From Lysobacteraceae bacterium (lineage in GTDB: Bacteria; Pseudomonadota; Gammaproteobacteria; Xanthomonadales; Xanthomonadaceae), in contig JAQGOI010000287.1 in assembly GCA_028293685.1 (NCBI GenBank), positions 1-5,350 on the forward strand: a stretch of DNA of 5,350 nt, in the 5' to 3' direction. Every line of letters begins with the position of its first letter. Within the stretch, counting starts at the first letter, position 1. Below are positions 5,222-5,350 of the stretch, one piece after another. The position numbers were made by a program, and so were the translations under genes. Below the pieces are notes generated by a model. That model was not told where the DNA came from and did no database searches. It was given only the letters and a program-made list of their open reading frames with translations.

Positions 5222-5350
5222 GCAGGGCCGGGATTTGGGAATCGGAATTCGGATACAGGAGCTTAGCGCGCTGGCTCCCGGACGTTTACGAATGCCGAAT
5301 GTCGAATCCCGCATCCCGACTTGTCGTCAACGGCGGCAAGCAAGCCATAT
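5222..5350 (-). promoter_or_regulatory. Non-coding leader upstream of the FolB-FolK gene
   Basis: 129 nt to the window edge with no convincing gene. It contains the inverted repeat described separately and, between its arms, a small dyad GGAGC (5258-5262) / GCTCC (5274-5278) around the palindrome AGCGCGCT (5265-5272). On the minus strand a TTGACG-like hexamer (5330-5325) could be a -35 box, but no matching -10 is visible at normal spacing. Expression signals for the fusion gene presumably lie here or further upstream. Confidence 0.4.
5230..5317. repeat. Imperfect inverted repeat with degenerate GGGATTC-type units
   Basis: The arms are 5230-5252 and 5295-5317, each 23 nt, separated by 42 nt. 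The left arm and the reverse complement of the right arm agree at 18 of 23 positions without gaps, sharing GGGAT, GGGA, TCG and ATTCGG blocks. Both arms are built from degenerate heptamer-like units (GGGATTT, GGGAATC, GGAATTC; GGGATGC, GGGATTC). Short arrays of such units recur between genes in Xanthomonadaceae genomes in my memory, but I cannot verify that this is one. The left arm ends 8 nt upstream of the FolB-FolK start codon. Confidence 0.6.

Noticed and set aside
4196..5266. A 356-codon plus-strand open frame antisense to the FolB-FolK gene.
   Set aside because: Its translation is rich in Arg, His and Gln without family motifs, while the minus strand encodes two complete known enzymes; it is a codon-bias shadow.
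5222..5314. A 31-residue N-terminal extension of FolB from the ATG at 5314.
   Set aside because: It is translated from the inverted-repeat region, FolB proteins begin at the MDTVFIE sequence, and no Shine-Dalgarno sequence supports it.
5302..5330. A sigma-70-like promoter for folB/folK: TTGACG-like -35 (5330-5325) with a hexamer 17 nt on.
   Set aside because: The hexamer at -10 spacing reads ATTCGA, a poor match, and lies inside the repeat arm; not strong enough to annotate as a promoter.
1..5350. Search by eye for CRISPR arrays, insertion sequences, tRNA or rRNA genes, toxin-antitoxin pairs and defence genes.
   Set aside because: None seen; coding density is nearly complete with recognisable chromosomal genes, and the longest non-coding stretch is about 129 nt.

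Overview
The window is high-GC DNA (roughly two thirds G+C by eye) and almost wholly coding. Gene content, protein sequence style and degenerate GGGATTC-like intergenic repeats suggest a gammaproteobacterium, most likely of the Xanthomonadales (Lysobacteraceae or Rhodanobacteraceae). That assignment is inference from sequence feel; there is no rRNA or other marker to fix it.

Layout. (1) Positions 2-583, plus strand: the 3' part of cca, the HD-domain half of the multifunctional tRNA CCA-adding enzyme. It converges on (2) a minus-strand cluster read from 2524 down to 585: a MidA/NDUFAF7-type SAM-dependent methyltransferase, a VanZ-like small membrane protein 10 nt downstream, then after 64 nt a 90-residue DUF4242 protein. 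(3) Positions 2583-3320, plus strand: a short-chain dehydrogenase of the pteridine reductase type, diverging from the methyltransferase across 58 nt. (4) Positions 3347-4192, minus strand: a multi-pass membrane protein resembling the DUF6159 family. (5) Positions 4256-5221, minus strand: one continuous reading frame joining dihydroneopterin aldolase (FolB) to HPPK (FolK) through an Ala/Pro/Lys-rich linker. (6) Positions 5222-5350: a non-coding leader holding an imperfect inverted repeat with 23-nt arms.

How the genes relate. The FolB-FolK protein would carry out two successive steps of tetrahydrofolate/pterin synthesis. The pteridine reductase about 1 kb away acts on the same class of compounds, so positions 2583-5221 can be read as a small pterin/folate neighbourhood with an unexplained membrane protein between. 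The other genes (tRNA 3' end maturation, a probable protein arginine methyltransferase, VanZ-like, DUF4242) show no clear functional link to it.

The content is mainly ordinary chromosomal housekeeping. I found no mobile element, CRISPR array, tRNA/rRNA gene, toxin-antitoxin pair or defence system. The points most worth a second look are the FolB-FolK fusion with its linker and the structured leader just ahead of it.
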